Positions 1 through 10,666 are shown, numbered from the stretch's first letter. The stretch is DNA of 64,000 bases from Thiohalocapsa sp963704155 (GCA_963704155.1 CAVPHF010000004.1:1-64000); one strand, 5' to 3'. Made by a program: numbers and translations. Notes: generated from the letters alone by a model not told the origin.

Positions 1-146
1 ACTACTACGCCGATCCCAGCAGGCTGAGGTCGGTCGAGACGCTGGTGCTGGAAGATATGGTGGTGGCGCGCATGCTGGAGGAGGCCGATGTCCAGGACGA
101 TCCGACCAGCTTCGCCGCGCTCGCCGAGCTCCCCGTCACGGACTGA
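1..146 (+). CDS. tig: Trigger factor, 3' end only
   Basis: The window opens inside this gene; about 47 codons remain, read in the frame starting at base 3 and ending with TGA at 144-146. The visible tail contains VETLVLEDMVVARML, which matches the conserved end of the ribosome-associated chaperone and prolyl isomerase trigger factor. Position immediately before clpP and clpX is the standard proteobacterial order tig-clpP-clpX-lon, which supports the call. The N-terminal ribosome-binding and PPIase domains lie outside the window. Confidence 0.8.
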   Translation, partial: YYADPSRLRSVETLVLEDMVVARMLEEADVQDDPTSFAALAELPVTD

Positions 147-192
147 GTGGCGTCCTGGCCCGATCAATGTTTACAACGCTATCGCGTGGGAA

Positions 193-843
193 ATGACACA
201 GATGAACGGCGAGTCGGTCAACACGAACTGGAATCCGCAGGCGCTTGGCCTGATCCCGATGGTCATCGAGCAGACCGCCCGCGGCGAGCGGTCATTCGAT
301 ATCTTCTCGCGTCTGCTGAAGGAACGCGTCGTTTTCTTGGTCGGCCCGGTCGAGGATCACGTGGCCAACCTGGTGGTGGCGCAGCTGTTGTTCCTGGAGA
401 GTGAGAACCCCGACAAGGACATCCATTTCTATATCAATTCGCCGGGTGGCTCGGTGACCGCAGGCCTCGCAATCTATGACACCATGCGATTCATCCGCGC
501 TGACGTCAGCACCATGTGCATCGGCCAGGCGGCCAGCATGGGGGCGCTACTGTTGGCTGGCGGCGCCGCCGGCAAGCGTTTTTGTCTGCCGCATTCGCGC
601 ATGATGATCCACCAGCCGCTCGGCGGTTTCCAGGGCCAAGCGACTGATTTTGATATCCATGCCCGCGAGATCCTACACATTCGCGACCAACTCAACCAAA
701 TTCTCGCGCATCACACAGGGCAGCCATTGGAAAAGATCGCCGAGGACACCGAGCGGGATCGGTTCATGGGCGGCGATGTCGCCGTCGAGTATGGCCTAAT
801 TGATCAGGTGCTGGATACGCGCGCCGAATTGCCAAAGGCTTGA
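193..843 (+). CDS. clpP: ATP-dependent Clp protease proteolytic subunit ClpP
   Basis: Serine peptidase that forms the barrel-shaped degradation chamber used with ClpX or ClpA in the cytoplasm. From ATG 193 the protein has 216 residues, close to the usual length. The catalytic triad is visible as Ser115 in GQAASMGA, His140 in MMIHQPLGG and Asp189 in DTERDRF. The oligomerisation and substrate-groove segment YINSPGGSVTAG is intact. An open frame continues upstream to 88 inside tig, but homology begins near LGLIPMVIEQTARGERSFD, so 193 or the in-frame ATG at 202 (preceded by GGGA) is preferred. It follows tig by 46 bp. Confidence 0.97.
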   Translation: MTQMNGESVNTNWNPQALGLIPMVIEQTARGERSFDIFSRLLKERVVFLVGPVEDHVANLVVAQLLFLESENPDKDIHFYINSPGGSVTAGLAIYDTMRFIRADVSTMCIGQAASMGALLLAGGAAGKRFCLPHSRMMIHQPLGGFQGQATDFDIHAREILHIRDQLNQILAHHTGQPLEKIAEDTERDRFMGGDVAVEYGLIDQVLDTRAELPKA

Positions 844-1237
844 GCCCTAGAGAGCCTCGAGTCTTTTGGCGGCGCTGGAAGCCCCGGCGCTTCGCGTGGT
901 GCGGCCCCAGGATGTTTCCTTTCTTCAGGTGCGTAAGCTGCTGAAAAAAGAGAAATTGGAAGTTGCCGAGCTGTTTAGAAGGGTCGGGTGCATTGGTGGT
1001 TACCGGCCAGCGTCTGAGCAACTCCGCACCCATGTCTAACGGGTTCCGGCAATACCGCCGCCCTTACACAATGGACACCGAATCGGGGTCTGTCCTGCAC
1101 CTCTTGTTGTCCTGCATCACAAGGAAGCTTTGTCGCAATCTTGCCATATCACGGCAAACCGTTATGATTGTTCAGACCCTCGCTTTGGCACGCCCCTGCC
1201 GTGCCCGCCGTATCGTTCCTCGGAGAGCATCCCACCT
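844..1237 (+). other. clpP-clpX intergenic region, no gene assigned
   Basis: This 394-bp gap is long for a clpP-clpX pair. One frame from about 870 to 1039 stays open and could give a short Lys/Glu-rich peptide, but it has no recognisable start signal or family, so it is not called. I saw no convincing intrinsic terminator or strong promoter, although a separate clpX promoter would be expected here. Confidence 0.4.
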
Positions 1238-2515
<1,278 letters not shown>

Positions 2516-2767
2516 CCCGACCCCGCGAGGGTCTGCTAGAAAGGGGGCGCTAAGTCGGCGTCGCCTTGAATTGCCGCGACATGCAATTTCGGCACCGGTT
2601 TTGGGCTCATCTGGCCGGTGCCGATTGAACACCCTGCCTCAAGCCCTAACCTCTGTCTCCATCGGGAGACAAGGCTAAACGCCATTGCCGCCCGCTTGCA
2701 TCCTGCCGCGCCAGCCGTGCGCGGACCCGCCGACCGAATTGCGAACGCATGACCTGAGTACAGCACT

Positions 2768-5227
2768 ATGGGCAAGAGCGAATCCGATCCGAAGTATGCC
2801 GATACCGCCGATCAAGAGGTCCCGGTGTTGCCGCTGCGCGATGTCGTGGTCTATCCACACATGGTCATCCCGCTATTCGTTGGCCGCGACAAGTCCATCA
2901 AGGCCCTCGATTCGGCCATGGCCAGCGACAAGCAGATCCTGCTGATCGCACAGAAGAACGCGGATGTCGATGACCCGGACGTTGGCGACCTGCATGACAT
3001 CGGCACGCTCGCCAACATACTTCAACTGCTGAAATTGCCCGATGGCACGGTCAAGGTGCTGGTCGAGGGGCATCGGCGCGCCAAGGCGCGTTCATTCGTC
3101 TCCACCCAGGACTCCTTCTCGGCCGTGGTGCGCGCGCTTGCGGAGTCGCTGGAGGTGGATGAGCGTGAGCAGGAGGTGTTGATGCGCTCAGCCGTGACCC
3201 TGTTCGATCAGTACGTGAAGCTGAACAAGAAGGTGCCTCCCGAGGTGCTGACGTCCTTGTCGAGCATCGACGAGGCCGGTCGCCTGGCCGACACCATGGC
3301 CGCGCATATGTCGCTCAAGCTCGACGAAAAGCAGCACGTGCTGGAGATGGTCGACGTGCAGCAGCGCCTCGAGCACCTGATGGGCCTGATGGAGGCCGAG
3401 AACGATATCCTGCAGATGGAGAAGCGCATCCGCGGTCGCGTCAAGCGGCAGATGGAGAAGAATCAGCGCGAGTACTATCTAAACGAGCAGATGAAGGCCA
3501 TCCAAAAGGAATTGGGCGAGCTCGAGGACGCCCCCAACGAACTCGAAGACCTCGGCAAGCGCATCGAGGCGGCGGGCATGCCCAAGGACGTTAAGGAGAA
3601 GGCGACCGCCGAGCTAAACAAGCTGAAGCTGATGTCGCCGATGTCGGCCGAGGCTACCGTTGTGCGCAACTATGTTGATACGCTGGTCGCGGTGCCCTGG
3701 AAGAAGCGCACGCGCATCCGCAACGACATCCGCGTGGCCGAAAAGGTGCTCGATACCGACCACTATGGCCTTGAAAAGGTGAAGGAACGCATTCTCGAAT
3801 ACCTTGCCGTGCAGCAGCGCGTGCGTCAGTTGAAGGGGCCGATCCTCTGTCTGGTCGGTCCGCCCGGCGTCGGTAAGACGTCTCTGGGGCAGTCCATCGC
3901 GCGCGCCACCAATCGTAAGTTCGTGCGCATGTCGCTCGGCGGCGTGCGTGACGAGGCAGAGATCCGCGGCCACAGACGCACCTACATCGGCGCACTGCCG
4001 GGCAAGATTATCCAGCTGCTATCAAAGGCCGGTTCACGCAATGCCTTCTTCTTGTTCGACGAGATCGACAAGATGGCGATGGACTTCCGTGGCGACCCGG
4101 CCTCTGCGCTCCTCGAGGTACTGGATCCGGAGCAGAATTCCACCTTTAACGATCACTATCTTGAGGTCGACTTCGACCTGTCCGAGGTGATGTTCGTCGG
4201 CACGGCCAATACGCTCAACATCCCGCCGGCACTGCTAGACCGTATGGAGGTGATCCGACTGGCCGGTTACACCGAGGACGAGAAGGTCAACATTGCCGAG
4301 CGCTATCTGATCCCGAAGCAGATGAAGAACAATGGCCTCAAGAAGGGCGAACTCGGCATCCGCGAGGCGGCTCTTCGCGACATCATCCGTTACTACACCC
4401 GCGAGGCGGGCGTGCGGAACCTCGAGCGGGAGATCTCCAAGATCTGTCGCAAGGTGGTCAAGGAAGTCCTACTCAAGAAACGCGATGCGGCCGTCACGGT
4501 GACGCCGAAGGCGCTGGATAAGTACCTCGGCGTGCGACGTTTCCGCTTCGGCCTCGCCGACGAGCACGATCAGGTCGGCCAGGTGACCGGTCTTGCCTGG
4601 ACCGAGGTGGGCGGCGAGCTGCTGCGTATCGAATCGGCACTGGTCCCCGGCAAGGGCAAGTTCACCTATACGGGCCAACTCGGCGACGTGATGCAGGAGT
4701 CGATCCAGGCGGCCCTGACGGTGGTGCGCAGCCGCGCCGAGGCGCTCGGCATCGACCCGGACTTCCATCAGAAGTTCGATTTGCACATCCATGTCCCCGA
4801 GGGGGCGACGCCGAAGGATGGTCCCAGTGCTGGTGTCGCCATGTGCACAGCCCTGGTCTCGGCGCTGACCCATGTGCCGGTGCGCGCCAGTGTCGCGATG
4901 ACGGGCGAGATCACGCTGCGCGGCGAGGTGTTGCCTATCGGCGGTCTGAAGGAGAAGCTGCTTGCCGCACATCGCGGCGGCATCGAGACCGTGCTGATCC
5001 CGTACGAGAACGAGCGCGATCTGGTCGAGATACCAAAGAACATCAAGCAGAGCCTCGACATCCGTCCGGTGCGCTGGATCGATGAGGTGCTCGGCTATGC
5101 GCTCAGCGAACGGCCTGCGGCATGCGCCGAGGACACGGCCGGGGCGCCGGACTCGCCTGACGAGGAGACGCCCCCGGCGGCCAAGAAGGAGGAAAAAAAA
5201 CCGGCCGGGGCGCGCACTCATCACTAA
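2768..5227 (+). CDS. lon: ATP-dependent protease Lon
   Basis: Cytoplasmic AAA+ serine protease that degrades misfolded and regulatory proteins. At 819 residues it is slightly longer than the E. coli enzyme. The N-terminal substrate-binding domain begins with PVLPLRDVVVYPHMVIPLFVGR. Walker A is GPPGVGKT at 364-371 and Walker B is in FFLFDEIDK. The protease domain has the Ser-Lys dyad Ser687 in GPSAGVAM and Lys730 in GGLKEKLL. The extra length is a C-terminal tail of about 30 residues rich in Asp/Glu, Pro and Lys, probably disordered. The start is ATG 2768; its ribosome site is weak. Intergenic 2516-2767 holds no gene. Confidence 0.97.
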   Translation: MGKSESDPKYADTADQEVPVLPLRDVVVYPHMVIPLFVGRDKSIKALDSAMASDKQILLIAQKNADVDDPDVGDLHDIGTLANILQLLKLPDGTVKVLVEGHRRAKARSFVSTQDSFSAVVRALAESLEVDEREQEVLMRSAVTLFDQYVKLNKKVPPEVLTSLSSIDEAGRLADTMAAHMSLKLDEKQHVLEMVDVQQRLEHLMGLMEAENDILQMEKRIRGRVKRQMEKNQREYYLNEQMKAIQKELGELEDAPNELEDLGKRIEAAGMPKDVKEKATAELNKLKLMSPMSAEATVVRNYVDTLVAVPWKKRTRIRNDIRVAEKVLDTDHYGLEKVKERILEYLAVQQRVRQLKGPILCLVGPPGVGKTSLGQSIARATNRKFVRMSLGGVRDEAEIRGHRRTYIGALPGKIIQLLSKAGSRNAFFLFDEIDKMAMDFRGDPASALLEVLDPEQNSTFNDHYLEVDFDLSEVMFVGTANTLNIPPALLDRMEVIRLAGYTEDEKVNIAERYLIPKQMKNNGLKKGELGIREAALRDIIRYYTREAGVRNLEREISKICRKVVKEVLLKKRDAAVTVTPKALDKYLGVRRFRFGLADEHDQVGQVTGLAWTEVGGELLRIESALVPGKGKFTYTGQLGDVMQESIQAALTVVRSRAEALGIDPDFHQKFDLHIHVPEGATPKDGPSAGVAMCTALVSALTHVPVRASVAMTGEITLRGEVLPIGGLKEKLLAAHRGGIETVLIPYENERDLVEIPKNIKQSLDIRPVRWIDEVLGYALSERPAACAEDTAGAPDSPDEETPPAAKKEEKKPAGARTHH

Positions 5228-5283
5228 ATTGCTGAGATTCCAGGCTCGAAGTGACGACAGCAAGGTCCCGTGCACCGATTCGC

Positions 5284-5313
5284 TTGACAGTCGAACCGGT
5301 GCTCGACAACAAT
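5284..5313 (+). promoter_or_regulatory. Candidate sigma70 promoter for hupB
   Basis: A perfect -35 hexamer TTGACA at 5284-5289 is followed after 18 bp by AACAAT at 5308-5313, a plausible but imperfect -10. It lies about 105 bp before the hupB start in the lon-hupB gap, where an independent promoter for the abundant HU protein is expected. The assignment is inferred from motif and position only. Confidence 0.35.
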
Positions 5314-5417
5314 CCAGCGCTGCTGAAACGCTTTCAGTAGGATCGTATCGTTTGATTCATCCGGCGGTTTTCACCAGTTGGGCGGGTCTAGTTGCAGTTA
5401 ACGCGATAGGGGGGAGA

Positions 5418-5690
5418 ATGAATAAATCGGAACTCATTGACGCAATGGCGGAAGCGGCGGATGTACCGAAGGCGGCCGCGGGGCGCGCGCTCGAAGCGCT
5501 CACTGATTCCATCGCCGTGGCGCTAAAAAACGGCGATAGCGTATCGATCATCGGTTTCGGCACCTTCACCGTCAAAGAACGTGCGGCCCGAACCGGGCGC
5601 AACCCGCAGACCGGCGCCAGCATTGAGATTGCCGCGTCAAAGTCTCCGTCATTCAAGGCTGGCAAAGCCCTGAAGGACGCAGTACAATAG
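5418..5690 (+). CDS. hupB: DNA-binding protein HU (beta type)
   Basis: Small nucleoid protein that bends and compacts DNA as a dimer. It has 90 residues, exactly the family length. The sequence starts MNKSELIDAMAEAADVPKAA, and the DNA-binding arm carries the signature GFGTFTVKERAARTGRNPQT. ATG 5418 is preceded by a strong GGGGAG ribosome-binding site; the frame extends upstream into lon but that part has no HU similarity. Location just after lon is typical of gammaproteobacterial hupB. It is followed by two tRNA genes. Confidence 0.96.
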   Translation: MNKSELIDAMAEAADVPKAAAGRALEALTDSIAVALKNGDSVSIIGFGTFTVKERAARTGRNPQTGASIEIAASKSPSFKAGKALKDAVQ

Positions 5691-5854
5691 CGAGCTGAGT
5701 TGGACGTTATCGGTTCACGGCCCGAGCCGATGGACCTGAGACTGGGGCCAGGTCATCCCTTGACGGCTTCCCTAAGAGATAAATCCAACAATGGCGGGCA
5801 TTCCGTTTGCCGACGACCAGGCAGACGGCTTCCGCGACACTGATAGGCGACGCG

Positions 5855-5930
5855 GGGTGCTTAGCTCAGCTGGTAGAGCATCGCCCTTACAAGGCGAGGG
5901 TCGCAGGTTCGATCCCTGCAGCACCCACCA
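5855..5930 (+). tRNA. tRNA-Val (anticodon TAC)
   Basis: A 76-nt cloverleaf including an encoded CCA end. The acceptor arm GGGTGCT (5855-5861) pairs with AGCACCC, the D-arm has TTAGCTCAGCTGGTAGAGCA, the anticodon loop CCTTACAA reads TAC, and the T-arm contains GGTTCGATCC. The T in the wobble position indicates a tRNA reading GTA/GTG codons. It sits between hupB and tRNA-Asp. Confidence 0.96.
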
Positions 5931-6050
5931 CGAAGGGCGATTCCACCGCCACTGCGCGCAAGAATCCGGCTAACGCAGATCCGGCTAGGAAATGCGTACT
6001 CGGGCTGGGAATGGCGCAGGGAAAAGATGATATTGTTTTGAGTGTTTTTT

Positions 6051-6127
6051 GGAGTGGTAGTTCAGTTGGTTAGAATACCGGCCTGTCACGCCGGGGGTCG
6101 CGGGTTCGAGTCCCGTCCACTCCGCCA
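6051..6127 (+). tRNA. tRNA-Asp (anticodon GTC)
   Basis: A 77-nt cloverleaf with encoded CCA. The acceptor GGAGTGG pairs with CCACTCC, followed by discriminator G and CCA. The anticodon loop CCTGTCACG reads GTC, and the T-arm contains GGTTCGAGTCC. It lies 120 bp after tRNA-Val with no gene between them, so the two are probably cotranscribed, and it is followed at once by a strong terminator. Confidence 0.96.
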
Positions 6128-6139
6128 TTATTGAAGACG

Positions 6140-6173
6140 CGGGGTATCTGTCTCAGATACCCCGTTTTCTTTT
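6140..6173 (+). terminator. Intrinsic terminator after the tRNA pair
   Basis: A perfect inverted repeat CGGGGTATCTG / CAGATACCCCG (11 bp) encloses a three-base TCT loop and is followed directly by TTTTCTTTT. This is the clearest rho-independent terminator in the window and ends the hupB/tRNA transcription unit before ppiD. Confidence 0.93.
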
Positions 6174-6278
6174 GTGCGCAGCCGCTTGGCCGCGCAGCAG
6201 CGAGAATCGGTCGGGTCGCGCCCCTGTGACTCGGTCGCCAGTCACCGAATCGAGAGAAACGCATCCCGAGACGCGATC

Positions 6279-8204
6279 ATGTTGCAGGAGATCAGAGAAC
6301 GCGCGCAAGGATGGGTCGCTTGGGCGATTGTCATCCTCATCAGCATTCCCTTTGCCCTCTGGGGCATCCAGTCCTATCTCGGCGTCGGCGGTGAGCCTGT
6401 CGTGGCCAAGGTCAACGGCACCGAGATCACGGAGCGGCAGTTCAGCCAAAACGTGCAGCGCACGCGCATGCAGTTGCGCGATCGCCTTGGCGCCGCCTAT
6501 GACGCCGATCTCTTCGGCGGCCAGCGTCTACGAGAGCAGGTGCTCGACGGTATGATCCAGGATGTCGTTCTGCTCGACGCCTCGCACGCCATGGGCCTTC
6601 GCGTCTCCGATGCCGCCGTGCGCGGGGCGATCCTGTCGGAGCCGGCCTTCGTGGTCAACGGCGCCTTCGACAACGACACCTATCGCCGCGTGCTGCAGCT
6701 TCAGGGACTGAGCCCGGCAGGCTACGAAGAGCAGCTGCGGCGGCGTTTGTTGTCGACGCAACTCGCGCGCGCGATCACCGATACCGAATTCGTCAGTCCG
6801 TCGACGCTCGACAGCGCCACCCGTCTGCTGCGCCAGCAGCGAGCGCTCGACTATGTCGTGCTGGAGCAGGCGCGCTTTGCGCCCGACGCGGCGCCGTCCG
6901 ATGACGAGATTGCGGCCTTCTACGATGCCAACCGGACCCTATTCGAGACACCCGAGCAGGTCCGTGTGTCCTATCTTCTGCTCGATGCCGCGAACCTGGC
7001 GGCCGTCACCTCGGGACCGGGCGACGATGCGCTGCGTGCCCGTTATGAAGAACGCATCGATGACTTCATCGAGCCGGAACAGCGCCGCATTCGGCACATT
7101 CTGCTCGCCGTGCCGGTAGATGCGGACGCCGGGGCCACGGCCGAGATCCGGTCTAAGGCATCGACCTTGCGTGAGCGCATCGTTGCCGGTGAGTCGTTCG
7201 CCGCAATCGCCCAAGAGGCTTCGGAAGACCCGGGGAGCGCGGCGGCCGGTGGTGATCTTGGGCTGGTCGGCCGCGGTATCATGGACCCTGCCTTCGAGCA
7301 GGCCGCATTCGACCTGCAGCCGGATGTCGTCAGCGAGCCCGTACGCAGCCGCTTCGGCTATCATCTGATCGAAGTGACGGAGCTTCAGGGCGGCGACCTA
7401 AAACCGTTCGACGCCGTGCGTGATGAGCTTGAGCGCGAGGCATCCAGCGGGCAGTCCGAGGCGGCCTACTTCGATATTGCGGAGCGTCTTGCCACTCTCG
7501 CCTATGAATCTCCGGACAGCCTGATCCCGGCGGCGGAGACCCTGGAGATGGAAATCCAGACCAGCGATTGGTTCGACCGTTCCGGCGGCGATGGGATTTT
7601 CGCCAGCCCCAAGATCACCGGCGTGGCCTTCAGTGAGGATGTGTTGACCATGGGGAACAACAGCGAGCTGATCGAGCCCGACCCGGAGGTCATGCAGGCC
7701 ATCGTGCTGCGCGTCGACGATCGCCGCCCGGCGTCGGTACGCCCACTCGACGAGGTGCGCGAGCAGGTCATCGAACTGATCCAGCAGCAAAAGGCGTCGG
7801 CGGCGGCGTTGGCGGCAGCCGACGACATGGTCGAACGGCTTCAACGCGGCGAACCGCTGACCGCCGTGGCCGGTGATTTCGAGGTCAAGACAGCCGGCCT
7901 GGTCGGGCGCACCGTCGCCGGCGTGCCTCCGGAAGCGCTGCAACTGGCCTTCTCGATGCCTCGGCCAACAGCCGATGTCCCGCGCGCGGATCGGGCGGCA
8001 ACCGACTCTGGCGGTGCGGTTGTCGTCGCACTGACCCAGGTTGTTGATGGCGACCCATCGACATCAGATCAAGCGGAACGCGAGGCCGAGGCGCGCCTCC
8101 TCGCGGACACCTTGTCGCGCTCTGCCTACCAGAGCCTCCTTGATGACCTAGAGTCGCGGGCCGACATCGAGCGTGAAGCCTTGCCGCCCGACACGCCGCA
8201 ATGA
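6279..8204 (+). CDS. ppiD: Membrane-anchored periplasmic foldase PpiD
   Basis: SurA/parvulin-like chaperone tethered to the inner membrane and acting on proteins leaving the Sec translocon. From ATG 6279 it has 641 residues. A short cytoplasmic N-terminus is followed by one transmembrane helix at about residues 13-32 (VAWAIVILISIPFALWGI). A SurA_N-type segment starts at VNGTEITERQF. A parvulin domain spans about 268-366, from RRIRHILLAV through GGDLGLVGRGIMDPAFEQAAF to SRFGYHLIEV. Family members at this locus often have weak or no isomerase activity. Position downstream of lon-hupB-tRNA matches other Chromatiales. Translation from the earlier open frame at 6174 is unlikely because it overlaps the terminator. 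Confidence 0.93.
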   Translation: MLQEIRERAQGWVAWAIVILISIPFALWGIQSYLGVGGEPVVAKVNGTEITERQFSQNVQRTRMQLRDRLGAAYDADLFGGQRLREQVLDGMIQDVVLLDASHAMGLRVSDAAVRGAILSEPAFVVNGAFDNDTYRRVLQLQGLSPAGYEEQLRRRLLSTQLARAITDTEFVSPSTLDSATRLLRQQRALDYVVLEQARFAPDAAPSDDEIAAFYDANRTLFETPEQVRVSYLLLDAANLAAVTSGPGDDALRARYEERIDDFIEPEQRRIRHILLAVPVDADAGATAEIRSKASTLRERIVAGESFAAIAQEASEDPGSAAAGGDLGLVGRGIMDPAFEQAAFDLQPDVVSEPVRSRFGYHLIEVTELQGGDLKPFDAVRDELEREASSGQSEAAYFDIAERLATLAYESPDSLIPAAETLEMEIQTSDWFDRSGGDGIFASPKITGVAFSEDVLTMGNNSELIEPDPEVMQAIVLRVDDRRPASVRPLDEVREQVIELIQQQKASAAALAAADDMVERLQRGEPLTAVAGDFEVKTAGLVGRTVAGVPPEALQLAFSMPRPTADVPRADRAATDSGGAVVVALTQVVDGDPSTSDQAEREAEARLLADTLSRSAYQSLLDDLESRADIEREALPPDTPQ

Positions 8205-8328
8205 GTTAGAGCACTGATGCCGAGCAATCACTGTCGCCAAACGCCTGGGTGCCTTGTAACTTGACTGGCGTGGCCGATCATCGACCGGGTCGGTGTACAG
8301 CTATGAACTGGCCTGAGGAACTGATCAC

Positions 8329-9216
8329 ATGAAATGGCGGAACCGCAAGCAAAGCACCAACGTCGATGATCGCAGGGGCAGCACGGGATCGGGCGGTGGC
8401 GCTCGATTGCCGTCCTTGGGAACCATCCTGTTCCTTTGGCCCATCGTCAAGCAGCTCCTGCGCTCGAAGCTCGGTCTTGCGATCCTCGGTGTCGGCGCGG
8501 TCGTCTATGCCGGCAGTTTCTTTAACCTGTCGTCCTTCATCGGCGGCGACCAATACGCGGCCCGCGACGCGACTGAGGATGACGAGCTCGCTGCCTTCAT
8601 CAAGACCGTGAAGGCTGACACCGAGGCGGTCTGGACCCAAGTATTTGCCGAGGCCGGGCGACGCTACCCGTCGCCCACGCTTGTGCTGTACCGTGGTTCG
8701 ACCACCAGCGCCTGCGGTCCTGCCAGCTCTCGCATGGGGCCTTTCTATTGCCCAGCGGATCAGAAAGTGTATGTCGACCTCGGCTTCTTCGAGGACTTGC
8801 GGCGCGAGCAGGGTGCCGGCGGCGACTTCGCCCAGGCCTATGTGCTCGCGCACGAGATCGGTCATCACGTCCAAAACCTCGAAGGAACGCTGAATCAGGT
8901 ACAGCGCGCGAAGCAGGGCTTGCGCGGCGATGCCCAGAAGAATCAGCTGCAAGTGCGCGTGGAGCTGCAGGCAGACTGCTATGCCGGTGTTTGGGCCAAT
9001 CATGCCCACAAGCAGTTCAACATCCTCGAGGAAGGCGATCTCGAGGAGGCGCTGGTGGCCGCGGCCTCGATTGGCGACGATCGTCTACAAAAACAGGCTC
9101 AGGGCTTCGCTATTCCGCATACCTTCACGCACGGCAGTTCCAAACAGCGCGTGGAGTGGTTCGCAAAAGGCGTCAAGTACGGCAGCCTTGAGCAATGCGA
9201 TACCTTCGCTGAGTAG
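8329..9216 (+). CDS. ypfJ: Neutral zinc metallopeptidase, YpfJ family
   Basis: Membrane-anchored putative zinc protease of 295 residues. The family N-terminus MKWRNRKQSTNVDDRR and a hydrophobic stretch near residues 45-65 (LGLAILGVGAVVYAGSFF) are visible. The zinc site is HEIGHH with His175, Glu176 and His179, followed by a second conserved block VELQADCYAGVWANHA. The other family hallmark, FYCPADQKVYVDLGFF, is intact. GAGGA lies 10 bp before ATG 8329. The physiological substrate of this family is not known. It stands alone between ppiD and the opposite-strand DUF4403 gene. Confidence 0.9.
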   Translation: MKWRNRKQSTNVDDRRGSTGSGGGARLPSLGTILFLWPIVKQLLRSKLGLAILGVGAVVYAGSFFNLSSFIGGDQYAARDATEDDELAAFIKTVKADTEAVWTQVFAEAGRRYPSPTLVLYRGSTTSACGPASSRMGPFYCPADQKVYVDLGFFEDLRREQGAGGDFAQAYVLAHEIGHHVQNLEGTLNQVQRAKQGLRGDAQKNQLQVRVELQADCYAGVWANHAHKQFNILEEGDLEEALVAAASIGDDRLQKQAQGFAIPHTFTHGSSKQRVEWFAKGVKYGSLEQCDTFAE

Positions 9217-9326
9217 TTGATGGAAATCGCCTAAGCGTCGCGCCGTGATCCCCCCCGAACAGCCCCGCGTGAAGACCGCGCTCTCGGTTCAGGCGCCTGA
9301 CATGACGTGTCAGCGCCATTTCCCCT

Positions 9327-10622
9327 TCACTCGATGACGACCTGAACCTTACCTGACGCCTGGCCACGCAGGCCGATGCGCTGTTCAGTGAGTTCCAACT
9401 CCAGCGCGATCAGCGCAACATCGGAGAAATCCACTCGCCCGTGGCCATCGAGCCAGCCGTCGAGCTGTGCTTGCAACGCGGTCACGGCCGCATCGAGCTG
9501 GGCGCGCAGGGCATCATCGGCCAACTGTTGCAGGCGCTCGCGAATCCGTTCATAGAAGAGCGCGAGGATCAGCTCGGCGTCTGGGTGTGTCGAGTCAAAC
9601 GCGAAGTCGAGGGCTGCAAAGCCGATGCTTCCGGACAAGGGGTCGACTGCCGGGCGGCCACGCACGTCGAGCAGGCCCGGGATATCGCCGCCGATCTTCG
9701 CACGCAGCACCAGCCGATCGCCTGCCAGGGCGAGTTCGGCTTCCTCTACAAGCAGCCTGAGGTCGCGAACCTCGATCGATTGTTCTGCCAAACGTCGCTG
9801 AACGGCAGCGGACAGGTCGGTCAGTGAGACAGCCATCGCAAGATCGAAACGCAGACTCGACTGGCTGGGTCGGAACAGCGTTAGCGGCGGCAGCGGGCGA
9901 CTGACATCGGCAGCCGGCGGCGTGCTTCCGAGCAACGGCCAGAGCGCGATGCCGATGGTTGTCGATAGCGTCCGGCCTTGGCCCATCATGGGCGAGACGG
10001 CGAGGGCCACTGGCCGCGCTGAGAACCAGAGGTCCGGCGCCAGTTGGCGTCGCGCTTGCAGCGCACCCCAGCCGCGCTCGGCCGCGAGGCGCAGCGCATC
10101 CAGGTTCGGTCCAATCTCCAGTAGCGCGTCCGTCAGGGCCTGGCGCAGGCGCTTCTGAAAGGCGCGTTCGACCAGCGGCGAGACGTCGATGTCGAGTGCC
10201 GTGATCTGGCAGCGATCGATAAAGCGCGTCGGCAGCAGATGGAACCTAGGATGCAGGCTCCAGTCCGGCCCCAGCGACAGACGAATCGCGACGCCGATCA
10301 GTGCTTGGCGGGGTGGCTCGTCGATGCCGCACCCGGTACTGACAGCGAGATTTCCGATCAGGCCCTTACGCCCCTGGGCGCGGTAGCGGACATGTGCCTG
10401 AACCAGGAGGACATCGCCGCGCAGCTCCATCAACAGCGGTCCGCGCCAGGCCTGGTGGCGCACTTTGAAGCCGTGCCAATCCTCCCAGCCCGGCCCGCCA
10501 GTCTGGCGCGGGACAAGCTGCTCCGCGGCATCAAACGCCGGCGCCAGGTCCAGTTGCACCGGGATCTCGAGCAGAGAGGGACTCTGCTGAGCGAATGCCA
10601 TTGGCTGCAGGTCTGCGCGCAC
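9327..10622 (-). CDS. DUF4403 family envelope protein, 5' end apparently frameshifted
   Basis: A 431-codon frame starting at GTG 10622. Conserved features of DUF4403 are visible: an early SLLEIPVQLDLAPAFDAAEQLVPRQ, long amphipathic beta-like segments, and a C-terminal helix block LADDALRAQLDAAVTALQAQLDGWL. The family is predicted to be exported and resembles lipid-binding tubular folds; function is unknown. This frame has no signal peptide. A lipoprotein-like leader with a good ribosome site lies just upstream in another frame (see 10605-10666), so the gene is probably frameshifted by mutation or sequencing error. The gene runs convergently with ypfJ. Confidence 0.7.
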   Translation of the reverse strand: MRADLQPMAFAQQSPSLLEIPVQLDLAPAFDAAEQLVPRQTGGPGWEDWHGFKVRHQAWRGPLLMELRGDVLLVQAHVRYRAQGRKGLIGNLAVSTGCGIDEPPRQALIGVAIRLSLGPDWSLHPRFHLLPTRFIDRCQITALDIDVSPLVERAFQKRLRQALTDALLEIGPNLDALRLAAERGWGALQARRQLAPDLWFSARPVALAVSPMMGQGRTLSTTIGIALWPLLGSTPPAADVSRPLPPLTLFRPSQSSLRFDLAMAVSLTDLSAAVQRRLAEQSIEVRDLRLLVEEAELALAGDRLVLRAKIGGDIPGLLDVRGRPAVDPLSGSIGFAALDFAFDSTHPDAELILALFYERIRERLQQLADDALRAQLDAAVTALQAQLDGWLDGHGRVDFSDVALIALELELTEQRIGLRGQASGKVQVVIE

Positions 10623-10666
10623 GATAGCACCATCACCGCCAGCAGTGTCCGCAATCGCTGTCTCAT
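10605..10666 (-). other. Out-of-frame signal peptide start of the DUF4403 gene
   Basis: ATG 10666 is preceded by GGGGAGG at ideal spacing and encodes MRQRLRTLLAVMVLSCAQ, a charged start, a hydrophobic core and a lipobox-like VLSC. That is what the neighbouring DUF4403 frame lacks. The two frames differ by a non-multiple of three (44 bases between starts), so joining them needs one indel between about 10580 and 10620. Confidence 0.55.

Noticed and set aside
2560..2680. Heat-shock (sigma32) promoter for lon
   Set aside because: CTTGAA and TTGAAC boxes are present but none is followed by a convincing CCCCAT-type -10 at the right spacing.
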